Source: Clostridia bacterium (GTDB lineage Bacteria; Bacillota; Clostridia; Oscillospirales; CAG-272). Taken from it: 32,094 bases of DNA. Position numbers and translations under genes: made by a program. Positions 1-8,629 of this stretch are shown here, piece by piece (position 1 is the first letter of the stretch; the number at the start of each line of letters is the position of its first letter). The notes beneath the pieces were generated by a model that worked only from the letters and a program-made list of their open reading frames with translations, did no database searches and was not told the origin of the DNA. The stretch covers positions 1-32,094 of the forward strand of contig JAFUPC010000014.1 of the NCBI GenBank assembly GCA_017481495.1, given 5' to 3'.

Positions 1-331
1 AGTAATTATCACCACCAACAGAAAATGTAATTGTGTGGTCAGGCACTAAAGAAAGTTGTTTCAATATGTATAATCTATCCAATGGTTCAGTTTCTTCAAA
101 AATTTTTAACATTAGATATGAAATGACAAATCGCAAAGATCGTTTATTTATAGTTATCCCTGTACGTGTTACAGGTATACAGATATTATCAATATTATAC
201 TCTGTATCTTCTCGGGGTGCATATGAGAGGAGTATGGTTTTATAATCTTTAAATATAGAAGCAGTTGAACGTACTATTGCTTCACATCCGTGGTTTTTAC
301 TACCTCCATGTGCATATAAATATAGGTTCAT
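1..331 (-). CDS. Polysaccharide pyruvyl transferase family protein (partial, C-terminus beyond window)
   Basis: An open frame on the minus strand starts at the ATG at 331-329 and runs off the left edge, giving about 110 residues. It begins MNLYLYAHGGSKNHGCEAIV and contains SVGGDNY near the visible end. The NxGCEAIVR and GGDNY elements are typical of the polysaccharide pyruvyl transferase family (CsaB, EpsI and EpsO relatives), which transfer pyruvate from phosphoenolpyruvate to sugars as ketals, but also include other surface-glycan transferases. The start lies 12 nt after the stop of the preceding glycosyltransferase, so it belongs to the same operon. The family assignment is good. The pyruvylation role is inferred, and the substrate is unknown. 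Confidence 0.8.
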   Translation of the reverse strand, partial: MNLYLYAHGGSKNHGCEAIVRSTASIFKDYKTILLSYAPREDTEYNIDNICIPVTRTGITINKRSLRFVISYLMLKIFEETEPLDRLYILKQLSLVPDHTITFSVGGDNY

Positions 332-343
332 AATTTTTTCCTG

Positions 344-1504
344 TTAATTATTTATAATGTCATATAATTTTTGTATTTCATTTAAATGTTTATATTTTTC
401 TTTTTCCAGTTTTGCTACGAAACTGTTCTGCATTTCGAGATTTTCAAGTAACAATTTGATACTTTCATACATCGCATCTGAGGTCATATCCTTAGCAATC
501 AAACCATTTTCGCCATTTGTTACTTGCTCATATACGACAGGCAGTGGTGTAACAACCATAGGTTTACAAAGAATCCGTGCTTCCTGAATAGTTAATCCCC
601 AGCCTTCCCAGGAGGAAGTCTGGACATAAATATCACAGTTCTTAATGTAAGGAAATGGATTATTTTTGTTTCCGAGAAGAATTACACGTTCCCTTACATC
701 ATACTCACAACATGAGGTTTCGATTTTCTCTCGAAGTATACCGTCCCCAACAAGATACCAGTATATATCATACCCTGCATCTATCAATTTCCTTGTTATT
801 TGCGGAATTATCTCTTGGCCTTTTTGAGGATGCAATCTTCCCACAGTAACAATTATTTTTCCGCTTGGAGGATTCATATCGAATATTTCAACTTCTGACT
901 TTTTTAATAATTCAGGGACATTAATCAAATTATACTGAACACAGGCTTTTTTATCCTGCAGCTGATATTCGTCAGTAAATTCTCTTTTCAGTGCTTCCGA
1001 AACACAAACAATTTTATCAAATCTTTTGGCTGCAATTTTACTGCGTTTAATGAAGTCTTTATCAACACCGATTAACGGACCATGTTCCCACAGCAATCGT
1101 TTACCTGCGTGAATTTCTTCAGCCATACCGATCACTGCCATATCAAGTCCATCATAAGCTATAACACAATCGTATCGTTCCTGCAATCGTGCGCCGACCT
1201 TTACCGCCCAATAATCTTTTTCACACCCTTTGGACAGCTTGCACCTCAAATAATAATAACACTTTTTAACAACTGCAAGAAATTTTCCTTTCTTTATCAG
1301 ACTAATTAAACATCCAATTACATCACTCTGGGGATAATGCACCGTAACATGCTCCGGTATTTCAGATTCAAGTTGTCCACCACGGCTCGTAAGGTATAGA
1401 TCCGCAGTATATTTATTTCTATCAATCGTATTCAACAGACACAGCAGTTCTTTCTCAATACCACCCATATTGAATTGGGACATCACAAATAATATTTTCT
1501 TCAT
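344..1504 (-). CDS. Glycosyltransferase family 4 (GT-B fold)
   Basis: This 386-residue protein begins MKKILFVMSQFNMGGIEKEL, an N-terminal Rossmann half with the GG(I/A)E signature of GT4 enzymes. The C-terminal donor-binding half has the GRLHPQKGQE segment and the EGWGLTIQEA motif (E-x7-E) that contacts the nucleotide sugar. The start at 1504 is preferred over an upstream in-frame ATG at 1543: it forms a 4-nt ATGA overlap with the stop of the upstream gene, and an AAAGGAGAG ribosome binding site lies about 13 nt upstream. It is a cytosolic enzyme that probably adds one sugar to the lipid-linked repeat unit. Base composition is lower in GC than the adjoining DUF6625-like gene. Donor and acceptor cannot be read from the sequence. 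Confidence 0.9.
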   Translation of the reverse strand: MKKILFVMSQFNMGGIEKELLCLLNTIDRNKYTADLYLTSRGGQLESEIPEHVTVHYPQSDVIGCLISLIKKGKFLAVVKKCYYYLRCKLSKGCEKDYWAVKVGARLQERYDCVIAYDGLDMAVIGMAEEIHAGKRLLWEHGPLIGVDKDFIKRSKIAAKRFDKIVCVSEALKREFTDEYQLQDKKACVQYNLINVPELLKKSEVEIFDMNPPSGKIIVTVGRLHPQKGQEIIPQITRKLIDAGYDIYWYLVGDGILREKIETSCCEYDVRERVILLGNKNNPFPYIKNCDIYVQTSSWEGWGLTIQEARILCKPMVVTPLPVVYEQVTNGENGLIAKDMTSDAMYESIKLLLENLEMQNSFVAKLEKEKYKHLNEIQKLYDIINN

Positions 1505-2499
1505 ATATGCTTTTGGACTCTCCTTTTCACCGCATTCCAGCACCCTTTCAAAATCACGATCTTTCGTGCGGCTTCATCCGGATATCGCAGACTCCTGCGC
1601 CATGTTCTCACGATCTTCCGCTCTATTACCGAATCCGCCACAGCTTCGTCCGAGATAAATCTGTTCGGAACGATATAAAATACGTTTTTCTGTTCAACGT
1701 AGGCAGCGAGATCCATCTTTCTCTGCCTGATATGCACATACAGCATTTCCCTCTTTACAAGCTGTCCTTTTTCCACATGACAGGCATACAAACACCCATT
1801 CTCCCAGACGAAAACCATATTATTAACCGGTTCAATGTCCCAGTCCTCACGGTTTTGGTCAAAGATGTACCGCTGAAACCTGCTGACAAAGGGAATCAAA
1901 TCACAGAAGCTGTCATTACAGTAGTACGTTTTGACCTGTTCCTGCTTCATGATACGATTGATGCAGGTATGTCCGTCTGTCGGCCACTCGTCAAAAATCC
2001 AGTGGCGTTCCGTGCAAAAAGCATCGCGGTATCCTTCTTTGCGTGCTTCATCCTGTATCTGATACATCCGATTGATCTCCGGTGAATTCCGGAACAGTGT
2101 AAAATGTCCGAGACACAGAATTTTGTCGTATGAAGAAAGAATTTCTTCTGTAATGAAGTGATTGATTTTTCCGAAATACTGATCAAGATCGCAATGTCCC
2201 CAGAACCGGTATTCCCGTAGTTCTTCCGCAAATATTTCACCGAAAGCCGCACGGAAATCACAGATTTTATACGGGTACTTTAAAGCAATCGGAAAATCAA
2301 AGTGCGACTGCACACGCCCGACAAACGCATCGAATGTTGTATACTGAACATGGATATTTACGGGATATTCATATGTGCTGTGATCGTCTGTGACAATCAG
2401 CCAGTCATATTCCGGGTTTTCCGCACAGGTGCGGAGCCAGACCGGAAAAGTATTTGGAAGAGGTCCGAAATAGGGGATGATAAAGCAGGTGGTTTTCAT
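1501..2499 (-). CDS. DUF6625-like putative glycosyltransferase
   Basis: This 332-residue protein starts MKTTCFIIPYFGPLPNTFPV. The IPYFG..P..F opening, the WLIVTDD segment near residues 34-40 and the WGHCDLDQYFGK segment (near residue 100, a DxD-like element) match the DUF6625 family of polysaccharide clusters. These look like GT-A-type glycosyltransferases but have no firmly established activity. There is no signal peptide or membrane segment. Its stop overlaps the start of the next gene by 4 nt, and its start is one base from the stop of the GT2 gene upstream, so translation is probably coupled. The family name is from recall of the motif pattern. The transferase role is inferred from the DxD element and the context. 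Confidence 0.65.
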   Translation of the reverse strand: MKTTCFIIPYFGPLPNTFPVWLRTCAENPEYDWLIVTDDHSTYEYPVNIHVQYTTFDAFVGRVQSHFDFPIALKYPYKICDFRAAFGEIFAEELREYRFWGHCDLDQYFGKINHFITEEILSSYDKILCLGHFTLFRNSPEINRMYQIQDEARKEGYRDAFCTERHWIFDEWPTDGHTCINRIMKQEQVKTYYCNDSFCDLIPFVSRFQRYIFDQNREDWDIEPVNNMVFVWENGCLYACHVEKGQLVKREMLYVHIRQRKMDLAAYVEQKNVFYIVPNRFISDEAVADSVIERKIVRTWRRSLRYPDEAARKIVILKGCWNAVKRRVQKHI

Positions 2500-2500
2500 G

Positions 2501-3499
2501 TTATTTCCTCAAGCGCTCCCTGAAGCCATATAGTTCTGTATATAGGCAACGGCGCTTTTTTTTATTTGAAAGCAATAGGACAACCAATCTGAGTTTACTG
2601 TTGAATGAAACAGAAGGGCATTTGAAAATATCTGATTTATACCGATTCATAAAATTATACAGCTTTTCAAGTTCTTCCGATGTATTATCTATTTTGTATA
2701 AATTTCCGATGTTATACAAAACAACCATCCATGCTTTTGCCAAGCAGATATCAAATGCTTTTTTATGTCGTTCAGCTGCTATAGAGACATTGTGTTCCCA
2801 TCCATAAAACCAATCCATTTTCTTGAGTGAATAGCCTGTGGATGTAATGCTGTTTGCGCGCTGGCGATAAAAATAAATTTTTTCGGAAATATCACAAACT
2901 TTTGTACAACGTTCAAGCAAATCCAACATGATAGCTTCGTCTTCGTGAATTCTGCCAACAGGAAAAAGAATCGGTTTGTGGATTTCACGACGATACAACT
3001 TTCCCCATGCACCCCAGTCATACTGTGTATAATAGATAATTGCACTTTCTGTATCATAACATACAAAGGAGATTTGTGTCGTTTTGTCTTGACAATTCCA
3101 GTCTTCTCGGGGAAGTGTTCCGTCCAAAAAACTAAAAGGAGTGGAACATACAATATCTGCTCCAAATTTCTGAATCTGCTGTACAAGAAGCTCAATTGCA
3201 TCACTTCGAATAAAGTCATCTGAATCAAGAAAGAATAAATAATCACCGCCGGCTTCAGACATTCCGACATTTCTTGCGTCTGATAATCCACCATTCTCCT
3301 TATGAATGACTTTAATCCGGCTATCTTCTTTAGAATAATCATCACACATTTCCCCACACCGGTCAGGCGAACCGTCATCCACCAGAATGATTTCCAGATT
3401 ACGATACGTCTGGTTCATTACAGAACGAACGCATTCGTCAAGATATGCTTCGACTTTATAAACCGGAATGATGATAGAAACAAGTGGACAGTCGTTCAT
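2501..3499 (-). CDS. Glycosyltransferase family 2 (GT-A fold)
   Basis: This 332-residue protein has an N-terminal GT2 catalytic domain. SIIIPVYKVEAYLDECVRS opens the fold, ILVDDGSPDRC is the nucleotide-binding segment, ENGGLSDARN follows, and FLDSDDFI carries the DxD-type metal site. The C-terminal half (about residues 200-332) is helical and less conserved. It is closely similar over the first 100 residues to the adjacent upstream GT2 at 3510-4484, so the two are probably tandem paralogues with diverged C-terminal acceptor regions. The gene is noticeably AT-rich. A GT2 enzyme of this type normally adds one sugar to a lipid-linked oligosaccharide on the cytosolic face. Sugar specificity is unknown. 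Confidence 0.9.
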   Translation of the reverse strand: MNDCPLVSIIIPVYKVEAYLDECVRSVMNQTYRNLEIILVDDGSPDRCGEMCDDYSKEDSRIKVIHKENGGLSDARNVGMSEAGGDYLFFLDSDDFIRSDAIELLVQQIQKFGADIVCSTPFSFLDGTLPREDWNCQDKTTQISFVCYDTESAIIYYTQYDWGAWGKLYRREIHKPILFPVGRIHEDEAIMLDLLERCTKVCDISEKIYFYRQRANSITSTGYSLKKMDWFYGWEHNVSIAAERHKKAFDICLAKAWMVVLYNIGNLYKIDNTSEELEKLYNFMNRYKSDIFKCPSVSFNSKLRLVVLLLSNKKKRRCLYTELYGFRERLRK

Positions 3500-3509
3500 G
3501 GATAACTCC

Positions 3510-4484
3510 TTATGATTTTCGTTTCAGACGGATCAACGCTCGATACCATGAAAACGGTAAATACGTTAGCACGAATGCACGAACCCGATCCGTCGCATAT
3601 TGGTATGGGATATTCCGGAATGCTTTTTTCTCGGCCCGCAATTCCTCGCACAAAGTTTTTGTTTCATTTTTATATGCCCCCTCGGCAAGCGCCATCTCCG
3701 TCAGCGACCACAAAATACTGCTTCTGTATCTTGCGGCGGCAAGGTCGGTCAATTCGGGGTGATGGGATTGAATCCATTCGAGATTGGCTTTGCAATGGCG
3801 GTACCATGCAAGTTTTTTGGGGGAGAAAGATGCTGTTGTGATGCTTTCGGGGCGGCATCGATATAAATATACCACCTGCTTCGTCACAACGACTTTTTCA
3901 CAATTTTCAAGAAGCGGAAGCACGATTGCTTCGTCCTCATTGATTTCCCCCTTGGGAAATAAAGTATTTTTATGTACAGAAGTCCGGTACAGTCTCGCCC
4001 ACGATGCACAGCCTTTTTGGAACATTTCTGCCATTGCTTCTGTATTGTTCAGAGTTTTCACATCAGATGAAGCATTTATAACCGGAATTTCAGGCTCGTT
4101 GTCGAATCGAACATAATCGCCGATAACCAGCTGTGCTTGGTATTCGACCGCAAGTGTATACAGTATATTTACAGCAGTTAATGTCAACAGATCATCGCTG
4201 TCTACAAACATCAGATATTCACCCGAACAAACGGAAAGTCCTGCATTTCTGGCATCCGACAATCCCCCATTCTCCCGATGAATCACCCTGACCCTACTGT
4301 CCTTTTCAGCATATTCATCACAGATTGCGGGGCAGTTGTCGGGCGAACCGTCATCGACGAGGATGATTTCAAGATTGCGGTATGTCTGTGCGAGGATCGA
4401 ATCGACACAGTCGCGCAGGTAGGGTTCCACTTTGTAGACCGGCACGATGACCGAAATCAGAGGTTGTTTATCAGCTTCTCCCAC
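3510..4484 (-). CDS. Glycosyltransferase family 2 (GT-A fold), probable GTG start
   Basis: The GT2 domain begins SVIVPVYKVEPYL, with ILVDDGSPDNC, ENGGLSDARN and FVDSDDLL. The longest frame extends to 4580, but the first 32 codons lie inside the upstream GT4 gene and look random. A GTG at 4484-4482 preceded by AAAGGA gives 324 residues and a start close to the domain, like its 332-residue neighbour, so I use it. A CTG at 4460 is a less likely alternative. The overlap with the upstream gene is then 28 nt. The N-terminal domain closely resembles the next gene in the operon. The role is one sugar transfer in repeat-unit assembly, with unknown substrate. Confidence 0.85.
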   Translation of the reverse strand: MGEADKQPLISVIVPVYKVEPYLRDCVDSILAQTYRNLEIILVDDGSPDNCPAICDEYAEKDSRVRVIHRENGGLSDARNAGLSVCSGEYLMFVDSDDLLTLTAVNILYTLAVEYQAQLVIGDYVRFDNEPEIPVINASSDVKTLNNTEAMAEMFQKGCASWARLYRTSVHKNTLFPKGEINEDEAIVLPLLENCEKVVVTKQVVYLYRCRPESITTASFSPKKLAWYRHCKANLEWIQSHHPELTDLAAARYRSSILWSLTEMALAEGAYKNETKTLCEELRAEKKAFRNIPYQYATDRVRAFVLTYLPFSWYRALIRLKRKS

Positions 4485-5518
4485 GTCTCCACGATCCTTT
4501 CTTCCTTGAATTTTTCCATGTCCATCACGGCGTTGTCGGAAAATGCTTTCCGCAGTTCCGCGTTTTCGATGAGCGCGCACAGTTTTTCCGCCATGGTGTC
4601 CGTTTCATACGGCGGGACGAGGTAGCCGTTGACGCCGTCGCGGATGATGTCGGACGGGCCGGTGTTGATGTCGAAGCTGACGAGCGGCAGGCGGTGTGCT
4701 TTGGCTTCCAGCAGGACCATCGGCAGGCCCTCCATGTCGGACGTCAGGACGTAAACGGCGGCGTTCCGGTAATATTCCGCCATGTTCTGCACGGCGCCGA
4801 CAAAACGGATGTTGTTTTCCAGCCCCGCTTCTCTGACGGCGGCTTCGAGCTTTTTTCGTTCCGGGCCGTCGCCGCAGATCAGCCAGTTCCAGTCGGGGTG
4901 TCGGGCGAAGACCGTTTTTCCGATTTCCGGGATGCGGTCGAACCGCTTGATTTTACCGAGAATCCCAGCGGAAAGGACGGTTTTTGATGTCGTGTGATAG
5001 GAAACGTCGCCGGCAGTTTCCGGTGCGGGGTTCGGAATGACGTGAACGGGGACACAATGCTTGATACCGGATTCATAATTCTGCTTGTCGCGCGCGGTCA
5101 GGACGACCATTACGTCGCTGTGCTTTGCGGCAAAACGCCGCAGATGCGGGAAAATCCGCGAATCCCAGTTGTTGTAAAAGTTGGAATGCTCCCATGTGAT
5201 GACCCGTGCATTCGTGCCCGCCCCTGCCGCCGCGCAGATGCCGATGTATCCCATGCCGGTGTCCACGTTGATGACGGTATCGACTCGGTTCTGTCGGATA
5301 TAACGGCGGATGGCGCGGATTTTTCCGATTGTGGACTGTTCCGGGAGTGTTTTGTGGATGACTGCATTAGCAAGCGGATAGAACAGGGCGGCATTCTGCC
5401 TATGCAGACTGATGATATGTACGGTATGATGTGCGGATAAAGCGGACGACAGCCGGGCTGTCATGCGTTCGGTGCCGCCGGGGCGGGAGAGGTCGCCCTC
5501 AAGGAACAGGATTTTCAT
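4457..5518 (-). CDS. Glycosyltransferase family 4 (GT-B fold)
   Basis: This 353-residue protein begins MKILFLEGDLSRPGGTERMT, with the glycine-rich GGTER loop of GT4 enzymes. The middle and C-terminal parts show KTVLSAGILGKIKRFDRIPE, a GDGPERKKLE loop and DMEGLPMVLLEA (E-x7-E donor-binding motif). The start overlaps the upstream stop by 4 nt (ATGA at 5518-5515), so translation is coupled. GC content is clearly higher than in the genes at 6000-9700 and at 2501-3499, and this compositional block continues into the C-terminal half of the upstream GT4. It is probably a cytosolic glycosyltransferase in repeat-unit assembly. The sugar is not determinable. Confidence 0.9.
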   Translation of the reverse strand: MKILFLEGDLSRPGGTERMTARLSSALSAHHTVHIISLHRQNAALFYPLANAVIHKTLPEQSTIGKIRAIRRYIRQNRVDTVINVDTGMGYIGICAAAGAGTNARVITWEHSNFYNNWDSRIFPHLRRFAAKHSDVMVVLTARDKQNYESGIKHCVPVHVIPNPAPETAGDVSYHTTSKTVLSAGILGKIKRFDRIPEIGKTVFARHPDWNWLICGDGPERKKLEAAVREAGLENNIRFVGAVQNMAEYYRNAAVYVLTSDMEGLPMVLLEAKAHRLPLVSFDINTGPSDIIRDGVNGYLVPPYETDTMAEKLCALIENAELRKAFSDNAVMDMEKFKEERIVETWEKLINNL

Positions 5519-6627
5519 AAGCTGTCAAGCATCTCCTCAACCGCTCTCACCGTTCTCTCCCGGCTGAAAACCTGTCCTCTCTCTACTGCCATTTTCCGAT
5601 AATGCACCAGCATCTCCGGCTCCGACAGCATCCGTTTCATGCCCCGGTAAATGCCCTCCTCGCTGTTTTCGACGACCAGACCGTATTCGTCGTGTTCCCC
5701 GAGCAGTTCCTTTGCGCCGGAGCAGTCCGTGCTGACGACGGGCGCGCCGACGACCAGCGCTTCCGTAACCGCGGTGGAAAATCCCTCACGGCGGGAGGAG
5801 CAGACGTATAAGTCACAGCGGGCAACATACGGATACGGATTTTCCTTGAAGCCGAGCAGGAGAAACGAATTTTCCACGCCGTATTCCCTGATCTTCCGGC
5901 GAAGATTTTGTTCCTCCTCTCCGATGCCGAGAATGCAGACGGTGTGGGGGTAGCCTTCGTCAAGGAGGCGTTTGTGGACGGAGAGGAGGCGGTCGAAGCC
6001 TTTGACAGAAATCAACCGACCTGTACTGCAAACGGTTAAATGATTTATCGGATACTGGAAATCCGATGGAATTAGTTTTGCTTTTTTCTTAATTTCTTCG
6101 GTTTCATTCGTGTTATACAAGACACAGATATCGTTATGATTAAAATATTCCGTAAAATATTTTTCAACATCTTGCGAGACCATAACAAGCTTATCATATG
6201 AAGAATAACATCTCCGCGCTTCACTTAATGAACGAAAACTGCATGATGCAATACGTGACGATGTCATTCCAGTATGAATCCATGCTACCTTTTTGGTGTC
6301 TTTCTCATGACAACCGGACAAAATTCGCGCTGTAACTCCTTCAAGATAAGATATAACAATATCGTACTTATCATCTATTATGCAAGAATAAAGCACTTCC
6401 GGTGAAAATAACTTCTGTATATGGGTGTTCCCACGAATTACATGGCTAAATCCGGGCTTATAATGTATGTGTTGTTTCAAATACTGTCGATTTATTCCAA
6501 CGTTAAATAATGTCTGAACAGTCACATCATATTTATTCTGATCAAGATTATTAACAAGATTTACTAATACCCGTTCAGCACCGCCGTGGGCGAGATTTGG
6601 TATGAAAAATAACAATTTCTTTTTCAT
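5515..6627 (-). CDS. Glycosyltransferase family 4, compositionally mosaic
   Basis: This 370-residue GT4 protein begins MKKKLLFFIPNLAHGGAERV and carries the GGAERV loop. The C-terminal donor domain has TGRLISVKGFDRLLSVH, LGIGEEEQNLR and RREGFSTAVTEA (E-x7-E). The coding frame is intact, but base composition switches abruptly near position 6000. The line 5701-5760 has 43 G+C of 60, whereas 6061-6120 has 18 of 60. The N-terminal acceptor half is therefore AT-rich, like the genes upstream, and the C-terminal donor half is GC-rich, like the GT4 downstream. This is what recombination between glycosyltransferase genes would leave. The gene starts 7 nt after the polymerase stop and overlaps the next start by 4 nt. 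Confidence 0.9.
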   Translation of the reverse strand: MKKKLLFFIPNLAHGGAERVLVNLVNNLDQNKYDVTVQTLFNVGINRQYLKQHIHYKPGFSHVIRGNTHIQKLFSPEVLYSCIIDDKYDIVISYLEGVTARILSGCHEKDTKKVAWIHTGMTSSRIASCSFRSLSEARRCYSSYDKLVMVSQDVEKYFTEYFNHNDICVLYNTNETEEIKKKAKLIPSDFQYPINHLTVCSTGRLISVKGFDRLLSVHKRLLDEGYPHTVCILGIGEEEQNLRRKIREYGVENSFLLLGFKENPYPYVARCDLYVCSSRREGFSTAVTEALVVGAPVVSTDCSGAKELLGEHDEYGLVVENSEEGIYRGMKRMLSEPEMLVHYRKMAVERGQVFSRERTVRAVEEMLDSL

Positions 6628-6634
6628 TATCTAT

Positions 6635-7744
6635 TCAAAAATGACTCGTGATATAATCCCATAAACCAATTTTCATGAACATTGTATCAAAATGGCGGGC
6701 AATGACATTGTCATAATAAAAATAACCACAATATCCAATAATACATGATGCTTTCAAGAATGCCTGATGTCTGTCATACAGTTTATTTAACATCCATGGT
6801 AATACAACAACCACTGCCGGAAGAAAATAATTTGCAAGCCGTGCAAAATAATTTGCGGTTCCAAAGATACCGACAAACATCAACAGCGCATGAATCATAC
6901 TCATATTGAACATAAGATATTCGGTCCTGCCTACATTATAAAACAAAAAATTTTTATATGGAACAGACAATACCAACGGCACGAACGCAACCAAAACCCG
7001 AAACAGATTGACGCCCTCTCCGACAAACGATTCTTCATTGTAATTTGCCCCTATCATATCAGTAACATCCAAAATCGTTCCCAATAACGATTCAAGCGTA
7101 AAACCGATAATTATGAATGCAATGATACAAATATATGTACGGGAACTCCACGGTCGGAATATCAGAAATGGCACCACTAAATAAACGATTGAGTATGGAT
7201 GAAACAGGCAAGCCAGAAAAATAAAAAGAATGTAACGTCCCCATTTACGATCTACTGCAGCCATAACCGCCCAAAGGCATAATCCCGTCGCCATACATTG
7301 TTTAATTGCCGCAAACGTAAATGTATAAAATCCGGTTGCGAACATAAGAAAAATTCCAAATGTAAAATGTGGACAAAACTTTCGTATAAACAAGATATAT
7401 GGTATGATTGTCATAAAAGCATATGACATTAAAAAATCCTGTGTGGACAAACCAAGTGTTTTCATGATACTGTTCAGCAACCCAAACCCATATCCACCGG
7501 CTAAAGATGCATCATCAGAAGTCCAGAAATTTTGAACAAGCGGTGCTTGTTCATACATTTGTTTATAAGTAACAGTGTCATTATACCATGTCCGCAATCC
7601 GCAAAATAATGAAAGAACAAGAATCAATATAAATGTGTAAAATTTGTCATATTTCTTTTTTGAGATGCATAAATGATCATCACGTATCTCTATTACAAGA
7701 GCAACACAAATGCTGAAGACCAGTATCGGCATTAATTCACTCAA
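6635..7744 (-). CDS. EpsG-family polysaccharide polymerase (multi-pass membrane protein)
   Basis: This 369-residue hydrophobic protein has about ten predicted membrane segments. After the first segments it carries GLRTWYNDTVTYKQMY, the GLR..x-D-T..Y signature of EpsG-type proteins, which are the Wzy-like polymerases of Bacillus and Streptococcus polysaccharide clusters. The expected role is to link lipid-bound repeat units outside the membrane. It is the only polymerase candidate in the window, and no Wzx flippase is visible, so the flippase should lie beyond the left edge or elsewhere. The gene is AT-rich. It lies between a GT2 gene (15 nt gap) and a GT4 gene (7 nt gap). Confidence 0.85.
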   Translation of the reverse strand: MSELMPILVFSICVALVIEIRDDHLCISKKKYDKFYTFILILVLSLFCGLRTWYNDTVTYKQMYEQAPLVQNFWTSDDASLAGGYGFGLLNSIMKTLGLSTQDFLMSYAFMTIIPYILFIRKFCPHFTFGIFLMFATGFYTFTFAAIKQCMATGLCLWAVMAAVDRKWGRYILFIFLACLFHPYSIVYLVVPFLIFRPWSSRTYICIIAFIIIGFTLESLLGTILDVTDMIGANYNEESFVGEGVNLFRVLVAFVPLVLSVPYKNFLFYNVGRTEYLMFNMSMIHALLMFVGIFGTANYFARLANYFLPAVVVVLPWMLNKLYDRHQAFLKASCIIGYCGYFYYDNVIARHFDTMFMKIGLWDYITSHF

Positions 7745-7759
7745 TAGAATAACCTCCGA

Positions 7760-8629
7760 TTAACCTTTGATACATAAATATATATATAGCAATATTCCCG
7801 GCGGGATTGCTGCATATGTTAATAATTTTCGCGGTGTATTTTTAAGAAAGTTCTTCTTCGCCAACATACTTTCCGCAACATAATGAATCGCAAAACGGTA
7901 TCTGTGCCGCGATGTTGCATTCGGATATGTCATGATAAACTTCCGATAAAAAATATAATTATTCAGATTCTTTTTATATGACTTGATAATATTCCGCGTA
8001 TATCCGTCAGGCATATATTCGACAACGCATACCGGTTCATTGTAGACGAGCATTTTATGTGTCAAATCGACAAGAAAATATTTATAGCAAGTCGGGAACA
8101 ATTTCTCCCCCGGATATTCCGGTGAATGAAAAGGACGAATCAGTTCTGGACGGTATACCTGCTTTTTATCGCCTTTCACACCCATGCGATTATATAAATC
8201 ATACACAGTCGCACTTTTGACGTCAGGTAAAGAAGAACCAATCACATTTCCGTTTTCTGTAATATCAAGAAATATCATTCCGGCATACTGCTCATCTTTG
8301 TCTTTCTGCCAATGCGATACAATCTTCTCTACTGCATCATCGGTCATGTAGTCATCCGAATCTATGCACACTGCCAGTTCTGTAAAGATATTATCGTATG
8401 CAACATTGTAACCGGTATGCATTCCGCCGTTTTCTTTATAAAGATATTTGATTGGAATTCTATTTTCCCCGATCCATGTTTCTACAAGATTTCTTGTATC
8501 GTCCGTAGAACCGTCATCGACAATCAGCCATTCAAAATCATTGCAGGTCTGACGAAGCAGACTTTCATAACATTTATGAAGACAATAAGCACGGTTATAT
8601 GTAAGCGTGAATACAGTTAGTGTGGGCAT
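7760..8629 (-). CDS. Glycosyltransferase family 2 (GT-A fold)
   Basis: This 289-residue protein begins MPTLTVFTLTYNRAYCLHKC. The GT2 elements are LIVDDGSTDDTRNLV, ENGGMHTGYNVAYDN and AVCIDSDDYMTDDAV (DxD-type site). It differs from the two tandem GT2 genes further along: it has the shorter TLTYNRAYCL opening and ENGGMHTGYN instead of ENGGLSDARN, placing it in a different GT2 subgroup. The C-terminus contains a hydrophobic stretch (about residues 270-287) that could associate with the membrane. The start overlaps the 3' end of the HPr-kinase-like gene by 13 nt. The donor sugar is unknown. Confidence 0.88.
   Translation of the reverse strand: MPTLTVFTLTYNRAYCLHKCYESLLRQTCNDFEWLIVDDGSTDDTRNLVETWIGENRIPIKYLYKENGGMHTGYNVAYDNIFTELAVCIDSDDYMTDDAVEKIVSHWQKDKDEQYAGMIFLDITENGNVIGSSLPDVKSATVYDLYNRMGVKGDKKQVYRPELIRPFHSPEYPGEKLFPTCYKYFLVDLTHKMLVYNEPVCVVEYMPDGYTRNIIKSYKKNLNNYIFYRKFIMTYPNATSRHRYRFAIHYVAESMLAKKNFLKNTPRKLLTYAAIPPGILLYIYLCIKG

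Noticed and set aside
33..245. 70-codon plus-strand frame at the left edge
   Set aside because: The minus strand here encodes the pyruvyl transferase motifs NHGCEAIV and GGDNY, so this is a shadow.
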